From Kytococcus aerolatus (GTDB lineage Bacteria; Actinomycetota; Actinomycetes; Actinomycetales; Dermatophilaceae): 64,000 nucleotides of DNA. Numbering within the stretch: the stretch's first letter is position 1; every line of letters starts with the position of its first letter. Positions 1 through 8,268 of this stretch are shown in pieces. A model generated the notes under the pieces. That model did not search any database. It was not told where the DNA came from and saw nothing but the letters and a program-made list of their open reading frames with translations. The translations under genes were made by a program, and so were the position numbers. Location: assembly GCF_900187395.1 (NCBI RefSeq), contig NZ_FYEZ01000001.1, forward strand, positions 1,364,001 to 1,428,000, read 5' to 3'.

Positions 1-464
1 GCCACGGACAGCCCGGTCACGACGATCCCGTCGTCGACGTCACGCAGCAGGTGCTCCGGGGTCAGCGCACCGTGGTGGACGCCGTGGCGCCGGGCGATCT
101 CCAGCGTGGCCGCGGCCTCCCCGACCAGGCGGCGACCCTCCGCGGGAGGCAGGGGACCCTCGGCCACCAGCTCGGCCAGGGTGTGGGCGCGGGGGTCGTG
201 CTGGGTGACGACGAACTGACGGTCCGACTCGTGACCGATGTCGAGCACCCGGGGGAGCCGTCCGTCCTCCACGAGCGCGGCGCGCCGAGCGGAGTCCTGC
301 ACCGCCTGGGCGTGGGGGTGGTCCGCCGGGACGACCCAGAGCACCACCTCGCGCCGGAGCGTCTCGTCGACGGCGATCCATCGCTGGGCGTCACCGGCCA
401 GACCGGAGCGTCGGAGCAGCAGGTACCGGTCCCTGATGCGCCGGCCCTCGCGCAGCTCGTCCAC
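1..464 (-). CDS. Protein-kinase-like (pseudokinase) protein, 3' end cut by window edge
   Basis: The frame is open from a GTG at 464 to the window edge, so only the first 154 codons are seen. An AGGAGG ribosome site lies about 7 bases before the GTG, and a TACACT -10 element sits at 511-516 beyond it. The translation resembles the start of a Ser/Thr kinase fold (RYLLLRRSG, later HGALTPEHLL and VVTGLSVA), but the key residues differ. There is no glycine-rich loop, no clear catalytic lysine in REVVLWVVP, the HRD aspartate is Ala, and DFG reads GLS. In mycobacteria the MurJ homologue MviN carries a C-terminal pseudokinase domain; here a similar domain seems to be a separate gene just after murJ. 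The role is inferred: control of lipid II flipping by protein-protein contact rather than phosphorylation. The C-terminus is not visible. Confidence 0.7.
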   Translation of the reverse strand, partial: MDELREGRRIRDRYLLLRRSGLAGDAQRWIAVDETLRREVVLWVVPADHPHAQAVQDSARRAALVEDGRLPRVLDIGHESDRQFVVTQHDPRAHTLAELVAEGPLPPAEGRRLVGEAAATLEIARRHGVHHGALTPEHLLRDVDDGIVVTGLSV

Positions 465-510
465 GGCACTCCTCCTGGGCGGGTGTCGGGGTCCCGCGCC
501 ACGATCCCCG

Positions 511-516
511 AGTGTA
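511..516 (-). promoter_or_regulatory. -10 element for the pseudokinase gene
   Basis: The minus strand reads TACACT, which fits the actinobacterial TANNNT pattern and is the same hexamer as the one before pcnA. Transcription would start near 505, leaving a leader of about 40 bases with a good ribosome site before the GTG at 464. It lies after the hairpin downstream of murJ, so the pseudokinase gene may be transcribed separately from murJ. No clear -35 was seen. Confidence 0.4.
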
Positions 517-534
517 GGCACTCCTCACCGGGCA

Positions 535-562
535 CCGGGGGCGCATCGCGGAGGGCCCCCGG
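535..562 (-). terminator. Hairpin downstream of murJ
   Basis: Eight-base perfect arms (CCGGGGGC at 535-542 and GCCCCCGG at 555-562) enclose a 12-base loop just after the murJ stop codon. No T-run follows, which is usual for high-GC terminators. It separates murJ from the next gene on the same strand. Confidence 0.45.
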
Positions 563-568
563 AATCGC

Positions 569-2248
569 TCAGCGGACGACGCGCCCCAGGAGCTGGCGCA
601 CCACACCGAGCACCTCGTCGACCCGCAGCAGCACGACGAGGAGCGCGAGCACGGCGAGGAAGACCAGCCCCGCCTCGACCGAGGTCAGGAGCACCGGGAC
701 CCACTGGTCGGCCACCCGCACCACCTGGCCGCAGGCCGCCTGCCCGTCCCCGCCGCAGGCGGTCCCGAGGTCGGTGCTGAAGCGCAGCACCGGGGCACCG
801 TTCACGCCGGCGAGCCACTGCAGGGTGAGCCAGGAGGCGAGGGCGGCACCGACGCTGGCCAGGGCGAGCCGGGCGTAGAAGCTCCGCAGGCTCCCCAGTC
901 GAAGCCCCGGCACCCGACGGCGGATGAGCACGCTGGAGAAGGCCGCCCCGCCGTACTGCGAGAGGGTTTGCGCCAGCGCGATGCCGAGCAGCACCCACTG
1001 CGGGTCCAGCCCCAGCACGATCCACGCCATGATGCCGATGAGCATCGTGGAGACGATCTGGATGACGAAGGGCTTGTAGCCCTCCTCGAAGGCGTAGTAG
1101 GCGCGCTGGAAGAGCGCGATGGCGGCGTAGGGCACCAGGCCGACCGCCAGGATGCCCACCGCGTAGCCGATGGCCCGGACGGTGCCCTCGGTCTGCGAGG
1201 GGAACATGAGCGCTGCCACGGACGGCCCCATGACCATGAGCAGGGCGGCCAGCGGCATCACCGCGGCGGTGGTGCGGCGCAGACCCTGCCGGAGGTCCAC
1301 CCCGATGGCCTGCCAGTTGCGGTCGTGGATCCGCCGCGACATGGACGGGTACATGGCCGTCAGGAGGCTCACCGTCACCAGGCTGTGCGGCAGCATGAAG
1401 ATCAGGAAGGCGCTGGAGTAGGCCGCCTGGCCCGCCACCCCGTGGGGGGCGTGGGAGAGCACCGTCTTGTTCGCCATGATCCCGAGCTGGGCGATGACGA
1501 TCGTGGCCAGCGACCAGAGGGCCACGGTGGAGGCGCTGCGCAGACCCACCCCGCGGAAGCCCCAGCGGGGCCGGTAGCGGAAGCCGATGCGCCGCAGCGG
1601 CGGGACGAGCGCCAGGGCCTGGACGACGATCCCGAGGGTGGCCGAGCCGCCCAGCAGCAGGATCATCGGCCAGGTGACGTCCGAGACCTGCGGCTCCCGG
1701 GGGTAGACGAGCAGGTAGACCAGGATGCCGGCGATCTGCACCACGTTCGCCAGGACCGGGGTCCACATGTAGGCCGCGAAGGACTCCCGGCTGGTGAGCA
1801 CCTGCCCCAGCAGCGTGTAGAGCCCGTAGAAGAAGATCTGCGGGAGGCAGAGCATCGTGAAGAAGACCGACAGGCGCGCGGTCTCGGGGGTGTAGCCCGA
1901 GCCGTAGAGCGCCACCAGCAGCGGTGCGGCGATGATCGCCACCACCGTCAGGCCGCCGATGACGGTGAGGGCCAGGGTGAGCAGCCGGTCGGTGTAGTCC
2001 TGCCCGCCGTCGGCGTTCTTCATCGCCTTGGTGAGCTGCGGGACGAGCACCGCGTTGAGCACGCCACCGGCGATGATGATGAACAGGACGTTCGGCAGCT
2101 GGTTGGCGGTGTCGAAGGCGTTGCCGACATTCGTCGCCGCGCCGAGGGCCGCGGTGAGCAGCGCCACCCGGACGAGTCCCAGGATGCGGGAGGTCAGGGT
2201 GCCTGCTGCCATGAGGGCGGCGTTGCGCCCCACGGACGTGGTGCTCAC
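569..2248 (-). CDS. murJ: MurJ/MviN lipid II flippase
   Basis: Predicted 559-residue polytopic membrane protein of the MurJ (MviN) family, which moves the peptidoglycan precursor lipid II across the cytoplasmic membrane. The N-terminus (GRNAALMAAGTLTSRILGL) and the early NAFDTANQLPN segment are typical of the family. About 14 hydrophobic segments follow, consistent with the MOP superfamily. The GTG at 2248 was chosen because it overlaps the stop of the upstream DUF6049 gene (GTGA), which implies translational coupling. The open frame continues further upstream, but only as an out-of-frame shadow of DUF6049. The order NUDIX - DUF6049 - murJ matches the Rv3908-Rv3910 order of Mycobacterium tuberculosis. 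Confidence 0.95.
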   Translation of the reverse strand: MSTTSVGRNAALMAAGTLTSRILGLVRVALLTAALGAATNVGNAFDTANQLPNVLFIIIAGGVLNAVLVPQLTKAMKNADGGQDYTDRLLTLALTVIGGLTVVAIIAAPLLVALYGSGYTPETARLSVFFTMLCLPQIFFYGLYTLLGQVLTSRESFAAYMWTPVLANVVQIAGILVYLLVYPREPQVSDVTWPMILLLGGSATLGIVVQALALVPPLRRIGFRYRPRWGFRGVGLRSASTVALWSLATIVIAQLGIMANKTVLSHAPHGVAGQAAYSSAFLIFMLPHSLVTVSLLTAMYPSMSRRIHDRNWQAIGVDLRQGLRRTTAAVMPLAALLMVMGPSVAALMFPSQTEGTVRAIGYAVGILAVGLVPYAAIALFQRAYYAFEEGYKPFVIQIVSTMLIGIMAWIVLGLDPQWVLLGIALAQTLSQYGGAAFSSVLIRRRVPGLRLGSLRSFYARLALASVGAALASWLTLQWLAGVNGAPVLRFSTDLGTACGGDGQAACGQVVRVADQWVPVLLTSVEAGLVFLAVLALLVVLLRVDEVLGVVRQLLGRVVR

Positions 2249-4227
2249 TCGGTGTCTCCCGGCTCGGGGTGGTCGGGGCGGCGCCGAACGGTCCGCCACA
2301 CGCCGACGATGATCAACAGAGCGGTCACGATACCCAGACCGGCGTACACCCAGCTGTCGGCCGGTCGGGCGTTCACGAGGACCTCCCCGCGGGAGAGCAC
2401 CGTCGAGCCGTCGGCCGTGGTGACCGTGACCCGCAGGGGAACCTGCCCGATGGCGTGGGCGTGGGTGGTGACCGAGACGTTGGAGGTCCCCCGGGAACGG
2501 ATCGACAGGCGCTCCTCGGGCTGCTCCACGGTGGCGCGGTTGTTGCCCGGGCTGATGTGCACCCGCAGGTTCTCGAAGTCGGTGCCCCCGGTGTTGGCCA
2601 CGGTGACGCGCAGGGTGGCGGAGTCCGCCAGGAGGTTGACCGTGCTGTCCTCGACGTCGAGCGCCTCGGTCAGCGTGCGCACGGACTGGTCGATGCCGGC
2701 GCGACCCTCCTCCCGCTCGGCCGGGGAGGTCCAGCGGCGCGAGGCCTGGGCGGTCACCGCGTCCCGGAGCCGGGTGGCCTCGTCCTCCTCCACGCTGCCG
2801 GCCAGGGCGGTGACCTGCTGCTCCAGGGCCGCGGGCAGCTCCTCCCGGTGCGGGGGCGTCCGCGGCTCCACGCTGCTCCAGCGCGCACTCCCGTCGGCGG
2901 GGGCCCGCCCGCAGTCCCCGGCGGTGCAGTCGAGCAGCTCGGAGGCCGGCACCGCCTCCAGCCAGGGCGCGTCCCCGGCGGCCTCGACCGCCGCCACCAG
3001 CGCGCGGCCACCGGGGCCGGTCGGGTCGAGCCGCACGACGACCTCCCCGTCCCGCTCCTCCTCGGCCCAGGTGGCCGCCGTCAGCGCGAGGAGGGCCTGC
3101 GTGGGAACGGCCGCACCGCGGTCGTCCTCCGGGTCGTCGGGGTCCTCTGCGGACCCGTCGGCCGGGTCGGGGGACGCGCCCAGGTGGTGGGAGAGCTCCT
3201 GGTCCACCCAGCCGACGCGGGAGCGCTCCCACCAGTTCCCACGGTCGTCGACGGAGTCGGTCGTGGAACGGCCCCGGAAGCCGGACGGTGCGAGGACGAT
3301 GCGGGGCCCGTGGGAGCGGTCCAGCCAGGAGGCCAGCTCCCGGCCGCTGCCGAGACGCCCGGAGACCGGGCTCTCGTCGACCACCAGCGGCCGAGGATGC
3401 TTCACCAGGACGCGGGATGCGTTCTGCCACAAGGAGTCATCTGCTCCGGGGTGCAGGTCCACGGGGCGCACGTCCGTCCGCGGGAGGCGCCAGGCCCGGC
3501 GGTCCAGACCCAGCTCCTGGAGTCGCTCGGGGGGCAGGGCGGACACCAGGGCGGGGTCCACGGCCAGGGTCACCTGCTCGCCCAGCTCGTCGGCGACCTG
3601 CACCGAGGGGCTGTGGGTCACCGCGTCGGACCAGGCGTCCTGGCGGTCGGTCCGGTCCCCGGCGAAGAGGTCGGAGGTGAGCGGCACGGTGACCGGCAGG
3701 AACCACCCGACCCGATGGGGCGAGGCGGTCTCCTCCGCCCCCTCGGGCAGGACCGGGATCGCGGTGCGCTGCGCGTCGAGGACCGTGCGCCGACCGTCCA
3801 CCCGGCCGGAGACGGCCACCACGAGGGGGAGGATCGCCGGTTCGTCCACCTCCGGCGCCTCCACCGGGAGCCGGAGCTCCCGCTCGCCGCCCCCGGCTGG
3901 CAGCTCCTCCACCGCCAGCCGCTCCCGGTCGGCCGGGCTCGCGCCGTCGTGGTCCAGCCAGCGACCGGTCTCCTCCCGGCCGTGGATCAGGGGGGCCGAG
4001 GAGAAGGTGACCCGCAGGTCCTCCACGGCTGCCCCCGCGGGCACCTCGACGGTGGTGGTGAGCTCCCCCGACTCCCCGGCCGTCAGCCACCCCGGGTCCA
4101 CCCGGGAGATGGCCAGGTCCACCCCGGGATCCGCGTCGTCCCCCTCCGCGGCGGCGGGGTGGGTGGGCACCACGAGGCCCGCGCACACCGCGAGGGCGAG
4201 GGCAGTGCCGCGGGCGATCAGCCGCAC
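2245..4227 (-). CDS. DUF6049 family secreted/membrane-anchored protein
   Basis: Predicted 660 residues. A signal peptide is visible at residues 1-25 ([19 protein letters not shown], then a PAAAEG cleavage region). A large extracytoplasmic part follows, and one C-terminal membrane helix ([17 protein letters not shown]) precedes a short basic tail. It is the positional and compositional match of M. tuberculosis Rv3909, always found between the NUDIX gene and murJ. Its molecular function is unknown; the conserved linkage suggests an envelope role connected with MurJ. The GTG at 4227 overlaps the end of the NUDIX gene by 10 bases and starts exactly at the signal peptide, so longer upstream starts were not used. 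Confidence 0.85.
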   Translation of the reverse strand: MRLIARGTALALAVCAGLVVPTHPAAAEGDDADPGVDLAISRVDPGWLTAGESGELTTTVEVPAGAAVEDLRVTFSSAPLIHGREETGRWLDHDGASPADRERLAVEELPAGGGERELRLPVEAPEVDEPAILPLVVAVSGRVDGRRTVLDAQRTAIPVLPEGAEETASPHRVGWFLPVTVPLTSDLFAGDRTDRQDAWSDAVTHSPSVQVADELGEQVTLAVDPALVSALPPERLQELGLDRRAWRLPRTDVRPVDLHPGADDSLWQNASRVLVKHPRPLVVDESPVSGRLGSGRELASWLDRSHGPRIVLAPSGFRGRSTTDSVDDRGNWWERSRVGWVDQELSHHLGASPDPADGSAEDPDDPEDDRGAAVPTQALLALTAATWAEEERDGEVVVRLDPTGPGGRALVAAVEAAGDAPWLEAVPASELLDCTAGDCGRAPADGSARWSSVEPRTPPHREELPAALEQQVTALAGSVEEDEATRLRDAVTAQASRRWTSPAEREEGRAGIDQSVRTLTEALDVEDSTVNLLADSATLRVTVANTGGTDFENLRVHISPGNNRATVEQPEERLSIRSRGTSNVSVTTHAHAIGQVPLRVTVTTADGSTVLSRGEVLVNARPADSWVYAGLGIVTALLIIVGVWRTVRRRPDHPEPGDTE

Positions 4228-4706
4228 AGCCGGCGCCACGCCATCTGGGCGATGCGTCGTTCGTTGGGGAAGGTCAGCGTGCGGTGCGCGGTCGGCAGGT
4301 CGAACCACTGGACGTCCACGGCCTCCTGGTCGGGATCCTCCTCGACCGTCAGGTGTCCCCCGACGGCCTCGAGGAGATAGTGGTGGACGTGCTTGTGGAT
4401 CCGCCGCTGAGGGGTGGAGAACCAGTAGTCGATCGTCCCCAGCGTGAGGATCGGGCGGCTGCGGATGCCGGTCTCCTCGGCCACCTCCCGCACCGCCGTC
4501 TCGGCGAGGGTCTCCCCGGCCTCCACGTGCCCCTTGGGCAGGCACCACTCCAGCCGGCGGGCCCGGTTGTAGCGGGCGATCAGTGCCAAGCGGGCGCGGC
4601 CCGGCTCGACGAGGACGACCACCCCGCCAGCAGAGGTCTCGCGCACGGAGGGCAGCCGACGCAGCGGCACCCGCCGCTGGTCCGTCTCCTGCATCGAGAG
4701 TCCCAT
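4218..4706 (-). CDS. NUDIX hydrolase
   Basis: Predicted 162 residues with a full Nudix box, GHVEAGE then seven residues then REVAEETGI, at about residues 58-80. The glutamates of REVAEE bind the metal that hydrolyses nucleoside-diphosphate-linked substrates. The genomic neighbour is MutT4-like in mycobacteria, but the substrate cannot be read from sequence. The ATG at 4706 is supported by a TATCAT -10 element whose last base lies seven bases upstream, so the transcript probably starts on the A of the ATG (leaderless). An internal ATG at 4694 is the alternative. First gene of the NUDIX - DUF6049 - murJ unit, divergent from pcnA. Confidence 0.9.
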   Translation of the reverse strand: MGLSMQETDQRRVPLRRLPSVRETSAGGVVVLVEPGRARLALIARYNRARRLEWCLPKGHVEAGETLAETAVREVAEETGIRSRPILTLGTIDYWFSTPQRRIHKHVHHYLLEAVGGHLTVEEDPDQEAVDVQWFDLPTAHRTLTFPNERRIAQMAWRRLCG

Positions 4707-4712
4707 TCACCC

Positions 4713-4718
4713 ATGATA
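4713..4718 (-). promoter_or_regulatory. -10 element giving a leaderless NUDIX transcript
   Basis: The minus strand reads TATCAT (TANNNT), and exactly six bases separate it from the ATG at 4706. The same spacing is seen at copD-ctaG and the nitrilase gene. It lies in the NUDIX/pcnA divergent region, opposite the pcnA promoter. No convincing -35. Confidence 0.5.
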
Positions 4719-4776
4719 GCGACCTGACCTGCAGCGATGCCCGGCCGTGGGCTGGGAGCCGGGCTCGCGCAGCGCC

Positions 4777-4782
4777 TACACT
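4777..4782 (+). promoter_or_regulatory. -10 element for pcnA
   Basis: TACACT lies about 90 bases before the chosen pcnA start. Transcription would begin near 4789 and give an 80-base leader. The assignment rests on the hexamer only, as no -35 was recognised. Confidence 0.35.
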
Positions 4783-4868
4783 CGGCGGGCTGGGTGCCCG
4801 TCGACCACCGCGTGGAGCGCCCTCCCCAGCGCCCGACAGAGCCCCCGAGACAGATCCGTGGTGACCCC

Positions 4869-6320
4869 GTGACCGATCCCACCCCGCAGAGCCTGTTGCA
4901 GAACGCCGTGAAGCACCTGGCGCCGGTGATGCCGCTCCTCCAGGAGGTTGGTGCGCTCTTCGCCGCGGCCGGGTACGAGCTCGCCCTCGTCGGGGGGCCG
5001 GTGCGCGACGCCTTCCTCGGGCGCACCTCCCCGGACCTGGACCTCACCACCGACGCCCGTCCCGACGACATCGAGCGGGTGCTGGCCGGCTGGGCGGACT
5101 CCACCTGGGACCTGGGGCGGGCCTTCGGCACCATCGGTGCGCGCAAGGGGCAGGACACCCTGGAGATCACGACCTACCGCTCGGACGTCTACGACCGGGC
5201 CACCCGCAAGCCCGAGGTGCGCTTCGGCAACAGCCTCGAGGACGACCTGGTGCGCCGCGACTTCACCGTCAACGCGATGGCGCTGCGCCTGCCGGACCTG
5301 ACCTTCGTGGACCCCCACGGCGGCCTGGACGCCCTCGCGGACGGGGAGCTGGACACCCCGCAGACGCCCGAGGAGTCCTTCGCCGACGACCCGCTGCGCA
5401 TGATGCGGGCCTGCCGCTTCGCCGCCCAGCTCGGGCTGGTCCCCGCGCAGCGCGTCATGAGCGCGATGCAGGAGCTGGCCGGGACCCTCGAGATCGTCTC
5501 CGCCGAGCGGGTCCGGGACGAGTTCACCAAGCTCATGCTCTCGGTGAACCCCCGGGCCGGCCTGGAGGTCATGTGCCACACCGGGCTGGCCGACCAGGTG
5601 GTCCCGGAGATCCCCGCCATGCAGCTGGAGCTCGACGAGCACCACCGGCACAAGGACGTCTACGAGCACTCGCTGACCGTCCTGGAGCAGGCGATGGACC
5701 TCGAGGGGCCGCGCGAGGGGGCGGCCGAGGAGGTGCCCTCCCCGGATCTCGTGCTCCGGCTGGCGGCGATCCTCCACGACATCGGCAAGCCCCCGACCCG
5801 CCGCTTCCTGCCCGGTGGCGGGGTGAGCTTCCACCACCACGAGCTCGTCGGCGCGAAGATGGCGCGGAAGCGGCTGAAGGCCCTCCGCTACGACAAGGAG
5901 ACGATCCGTGACGTCTCCCGTCTCGTGGAGCTGCACCTGCGTTTCCACGGGTACGGCGACGGGGAGTGGACCGACTCGGCCGTGCGGCGCTACGTGACCG
6001 ACGCCGGGCCGCTGCTCTCCCGGCTGCACCTGCTGACCCGCGCCGACTGCACCACGCGCAACCAGCGCAAGGCCCGCCGCCTCGCGCGGGCCTACGACGA
6101 CCTGGAGCAGCGCATCGACCGGATCCTCGCCGAGGAGGAGCTGGCCGCGGTGCGTCCCGAGCTCAACGGGCACCAGATCATGGAGATTCTGGGGATCGCG
6201 CCGGGGCCGGTGCTGGGGGAGGCCTACGAGCACCTGCTGCAGTACCGCCTCGATGCCGGCCCGGTGGGACCCGGGGCCGCGGAGGCGGAGCTGCGCCGCT
6301 GGTGGGCGGAGCGCGAGTGA
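4869..6320 (+). CDS. pcnA: CCA-adding tRNA nucleotidyltransferase / polymerase beta family protein with HD domain
   Basis: Predicted 483 residues, close to the roughly 480 of the mycobacterial PcnA. The nucleotidyltransferase core is at the N-terminus: ELALVGGPVRDAFLGR carries the GG and VRD elements, and DLDLTTD holds the metal-binding carboxylates. An HD phosphohydrolase domain follows (HKDVYEHSL, then AAILHDIGKPPTRR) near residues 260-340. The protein adds or repairs the CCA end of tRNA, inferred from the family. The GTG at 4869 begins VTDPTPQSLLQ just before the conserved region. In-frame GTGs at 4794 and 4812 would add a proline/arginine-rich segment unlike the family, so they were not used. 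No strong ribosome site is visible, so the start is the least certain part. Confidence 0.9.
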   Translation: MTDPTPQSLLQNAVKHLAPVMPLLQEVGALFAAAGYELALVGGPVRDAFLGRTSPDLDLTTDARPDDIERVLAGWADSTWDLGRAFGTIGARKGQDTLEITTYRSDVYDRATRKPEVRFGNSLEDDLVRRDFTVNAMALRLPDLTFVDPHGGLDALADGELDTPQTPEESFADDPLRMMRACRFAAQLGLVPAQRVMSAMQELAGTLEIVSAERVRDEFTKLMLSVNPRAGLEVMCHTGLADQVVPEIPAMQLELDEHHRHKDVYEHSLTVLEQAMDLEGPREGAAEEVPSPDLVLRLAAILHDIGKPPTRRFLPGGGVSFHHHELVGAKMARKRLKALRYDKETIRDVSRLVELHLRFHGYGDGEWTDSAVRRYVTDAGPLLSRLHLLTRADCTTRNQRKARRLARAYDDLEQRIDRILAEEELAAVRPELNGHQIMEILGIAPGPVLGEAYEHLLQYRLDAGPVGPGAAEAELRRWWAERE

Positions 6321-6335
6321 CCAGGTGACGCCCGA

Positions 6336-6520
6336 GAGGTGCACCGGTGCCCCTTTCGGGTGCTGACCCTGGGCGAGAGGCGCACCGGTGCGCACCTGCA
6401 GCGTCATCACTGGGCGAGAGGCGCACCGGTGACCGACTCGACCGTCCAGGTGCGTACCGGTGCGCACCTCGGGCCGGGGACGGGATCCTGGCGCGTGAGA
6501 TGCGGACCGGTGCGCACCTC
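6336..6520. repeat. Five copies of a palindromic intergenic repeat
   Basis: The core is GTGCGCACCGGTGCGCAC, a perfect palindrome centred on ACCGGT. The centres lie at 6343-6348, 6384-6389, 6425-6430, 6456-6461 and 6506-6511. The first three are exactly 41 bases apart and the next two are 31 and 50 apart. Copies 2 and 3 are preceded by GGGCGAGAG, and copy 1 by the variant GCCCGAGAG. Copy 4 (6448-6469) is palindromic over 22 bases apart from one mismatch, and some copies keep only one good arm. The cluster fills the gap between the convergent pcnA and biotin-carrier genes. It could terminate transcription from both sides or be a REP-like element. The only open frames across it are repeats of TGAHL and are not genes. 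Confidence 0.85.
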
Positions 6521-6563
6521 GCGCGCCGGAGGGATGGCTGGGGAACCCCGCCGGGGCCGGGGC

Positions 6564-6782
6564 TCAGTCCGAGAGGACCACCAGCGCGTCGCCCTCCTGG
6601 ACGACGTCGCCGGGGGCCACGTGCACGGCCTCCACGGTGCCGGCGTGCTCGGCCAGCAGCGGGATCTCCATCTTCATGGACTCCAGGAGGGCCACCTCCG
6701 AGCCGGCCTCGACGCGCTGCCCCGCCTCCACGTGGACGGCGATGACGTTGGCGACGAGTTCGGAGACGATCTGCTGGCTCAT
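6564..6782 (-). CDS. Small biotin/lipoyl carrier protein
   Basis: Predicted 72-residue stand-alone biotinyl/lipoyl domain. ESMKMEIP near residue 37 contains the modifiable lysine in the MKM motif, and the second half (GTVEAVHVAPGDVVQEGDAL) closes the usual beta-barrel. Such short BCCP-like proteins occur in actinobacteria, but the carboxylase partner is not in the window, so the acceptor reaction is unknown. GAGAAT lies six bases before the ATG, so it too could be leaderless. It is divergent from the UDP-glucose dehydrogenase gene and convergent with pcnA across the repeat cluster. Confidence 0.85.
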   Translation of the reverse strand: MSQQIVSELVANVIAVHVEAGQRVEAGSEVALLESMKMEIPLLAEHAGTVEAVHVAPGDVVQEGDALVVLSD

Positions 6783-6815
6783 GCCGGCATTCTCCCACCG
6801 CCCCAGCCCATCGCA

Positions 6816-6821
6816 TACCCT
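6816..6821 (+). promoter_or_regulatory. -10 element for UDP-glucose dehydrogenase
   Basis: TACCCT, the same hexamer found before the GT87-like gene (46896-46901) and copD-ctaG (50463-50468). A start near 6828 leaves a leader of about 38 bases that holds a strong GGAGGAGG ribosome site for the ATG at 6866. No clear -35. Confidence 0.4.
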
Positions 6822-6865
6822 TGCCCGGAATCGTCAGTGCCCCACGGGGCGGAGGAGGCAGACGC

Positions 6866-8179
6866 ATGCGCGTTGCAGTGATCGGCACCGGCTACCTCGG
6901 AGCGGTGCACGCCGCGGGGATGGCCCAGCTCGGCTTCGAGACGGTGGGGGTGGACGTCGACGAGGCCAAGGTCGAGCGCCTGCAATCCGGCCGGAGTCCC
7001 TTCTACGAGCCGGGTTTCGACCCGATCCTCGCCGAGCAGGTGGAGTCGGGCCGGCTCCGCTTCACCACGGACTTCTCCCAGATCGCGGACGCCGACGTGG
7101 TCTTCATCGGCGTGGGCACCCCGCAGAAGGCCGACTCGCACGCCGCCGACATGACCTACGTGGACGCCGCGGTCGCCTCGATCACCCCGCACCTGAAGGA
7201 CGGCGCGCTGGTGGCGGGCAAGTCCACCGTGCCGGTGGGCACCGCCCAGCGCCTGGCCGAGTACGTCGCGGAGAACACCCCCGAGGGCGTCACCGCCGAG
7301 CTGGCCTGGAACCCCGAGTTCCTGCGTGAGGGCTTCGCGGTCCAGGACACCCTCCACCCCGACCGCCTCGTCTTCGGTGTGACGAGCGAGCGGGCCGAGA
7401 AGGTCCTCCGCGAGATCTATGCCAACACCATCGAGGAGGACGGCACCCCGGTCGTGGTCTGCGACCTGCCGACCGCCGAGCTGGTCAAGGTGGCCGCCAA
7501 CAGCTTCCTCGCCACGAAGATCTCCTTCATCAACGCGATGGCCGAGATCTGCGAGGCTGCCGGGGCGGACGTCACCAAGCTGGCCGACGCGATCGGCCAC
7601 GACGCCCGCATCGGCCGCAAGTTCCTCAACGCCGGCGTCGGATTCGGCGGCGGCTGCCTGCCCAAGGACATCCGGGCCTTCTCCGCCCGTGCCGGGGAGC
7701 TCGGGGCCGGCCACGCGCTGGAGTTCCTCGCCGAGGTGGACAAGATCAACACCCGGCGGCGCGAGCACGTCGTCGACCTGGCCCGAGTCGAGCTCGGGGG
7801 CGACCTGCGCGGCCGCCGCGTGGCCGTCCTGGGCGCCTCGTTCAAGCCGAACTCCGACGACGTCCGCGACTCGCCGGCGCTCGCCGTGGCCGGTGCCCTC
7901 CACCTCTCCGGCGCCGAGGTCCACGTCTACGACCCGAAGGGCATGGAGAACGCCGCCAAGGTGTACCCGACCCTGACCTACGCGCCCTCGGCCGAGGAGG
8001 CCCTCGCCGGCGCGGAGCTGGTCATCCACCTCACCGAGTGGCAGCAGTTCCGCGATCTGGACCCGGCCGCGCTCGTCGGGACCGTGAAGCAGCCGATCGT
8101 CATCGACGGCCGCAACGCCCTGGACCCCGAGCTCTGGCGCGGGGCCGGGTGGACCTACATCGGCCTCGGGCGCCCCTGA
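6866..8179 (+). CDS. ugd: UDP-glucose 6-dehydrogenase
   Basis: Predicted 437 residues. It oxidises UDP-glucose to UDP-glucuronate with NAD. The Rossmann motif GTGYLGAVHA is at the N-terminus, GKSTVPVGT and AWNPEFLREGFA are family signatures, and GFGGGCLPKDIRAF contains the catalytic cysteine near residue 260. The C-terminal UDP-binding domain includes GASFKPNSDDVRDSPA. The ATG at 6866 has GGAGGAGG about 8 bases upstream, so the extra upstream codons of the open frame are not needed. As the first gene of the glycan island it supplies UDP-GlcA. The other nucleotide-sugar dehydrogenase in the window (22714-23979) belongs to a different subfamily. Confidence 0.95.
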   Translation: MRVAVIGTGYLGAVHAAGMAQLGFETVGVDVDEAKVERLQSGRSPFYEPGFDPILAEQVESGRLRFTTDFSQIADADVVFIGVGTPQKADSHAADMTYVDAAVASITPHLKDGALVAGKSTVPVGTAQRLAEYVAENTPEGVTAELAWNPEFLREGFAVQDTLHPDRLVFGVTSERAEKVLREIYANTIEEDGTPVVVCDLPTAELVKVAANSFLATKISFINAMAEICEAAGADVTKLADAIGHDARIGRKFLNAGVGFGGGCLPKDIRAFSARAGELGAGHALEFLAEVDKINTRRREHVVDLARVELGGDLRGRRVAVLGASFKPNSDDVRDSPALAVAGALHLSGAEVHVYDPKGMENAAKVYPTLTYAPSAEEALAGAELVIHLTEWQQFRDLDPAALVGTVKQPIVIDGRNALDPELWRGAGWTYIGLGRP

Positions 8180-8199
8180 GCACCCGGCACCGGTGACGA

Positions 8200-8239
8200 C
8201 GCCGGGGGCGGACGGGAACCTTCCCGTCCGCCCCCGGCG
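8200..8239. terminator. Perfect 19-bp inverted repeat between convergent genes
   Basis: The arms 8200-8218 and 8221-8239 are exact reverse complements (CGCCGGGGGCGGACGGGAA and its complement) with almost no loop. It lies between the stop of the UDP-glucose dehydrogenase gene and the stop of the opposing glycosyltransferase gene, so it probably ends both transcripts. No T-run follows. Confidence 0.7.
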
Positions 8240-8268
8240 TCTCCGTGTGCGGGCTCCCGCGGCCCCGG

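Noticed and set aside
968-4447. Long open frame on the plus strand opposite murJ and DUF6049
   Set aside because: It is an antisense shadow caused by high GC. The minus-strand frames have recognisable domains, operon overlaps and sensible starts; the plus frame is low-complexity His/Gly/Arg.
4737-4868. N-terminal extension of PcnA
   Set aside because: The extension is Pro/Arg-rich, not conserved, and begins before the likely transcript start.
6336-6520. CRISPR array
   Set aside because: The repeat cores are palindromic and the spacing irregular after the third copy; spacers are 10-25 bases and partly repeated themselves, and there are no cas genes.
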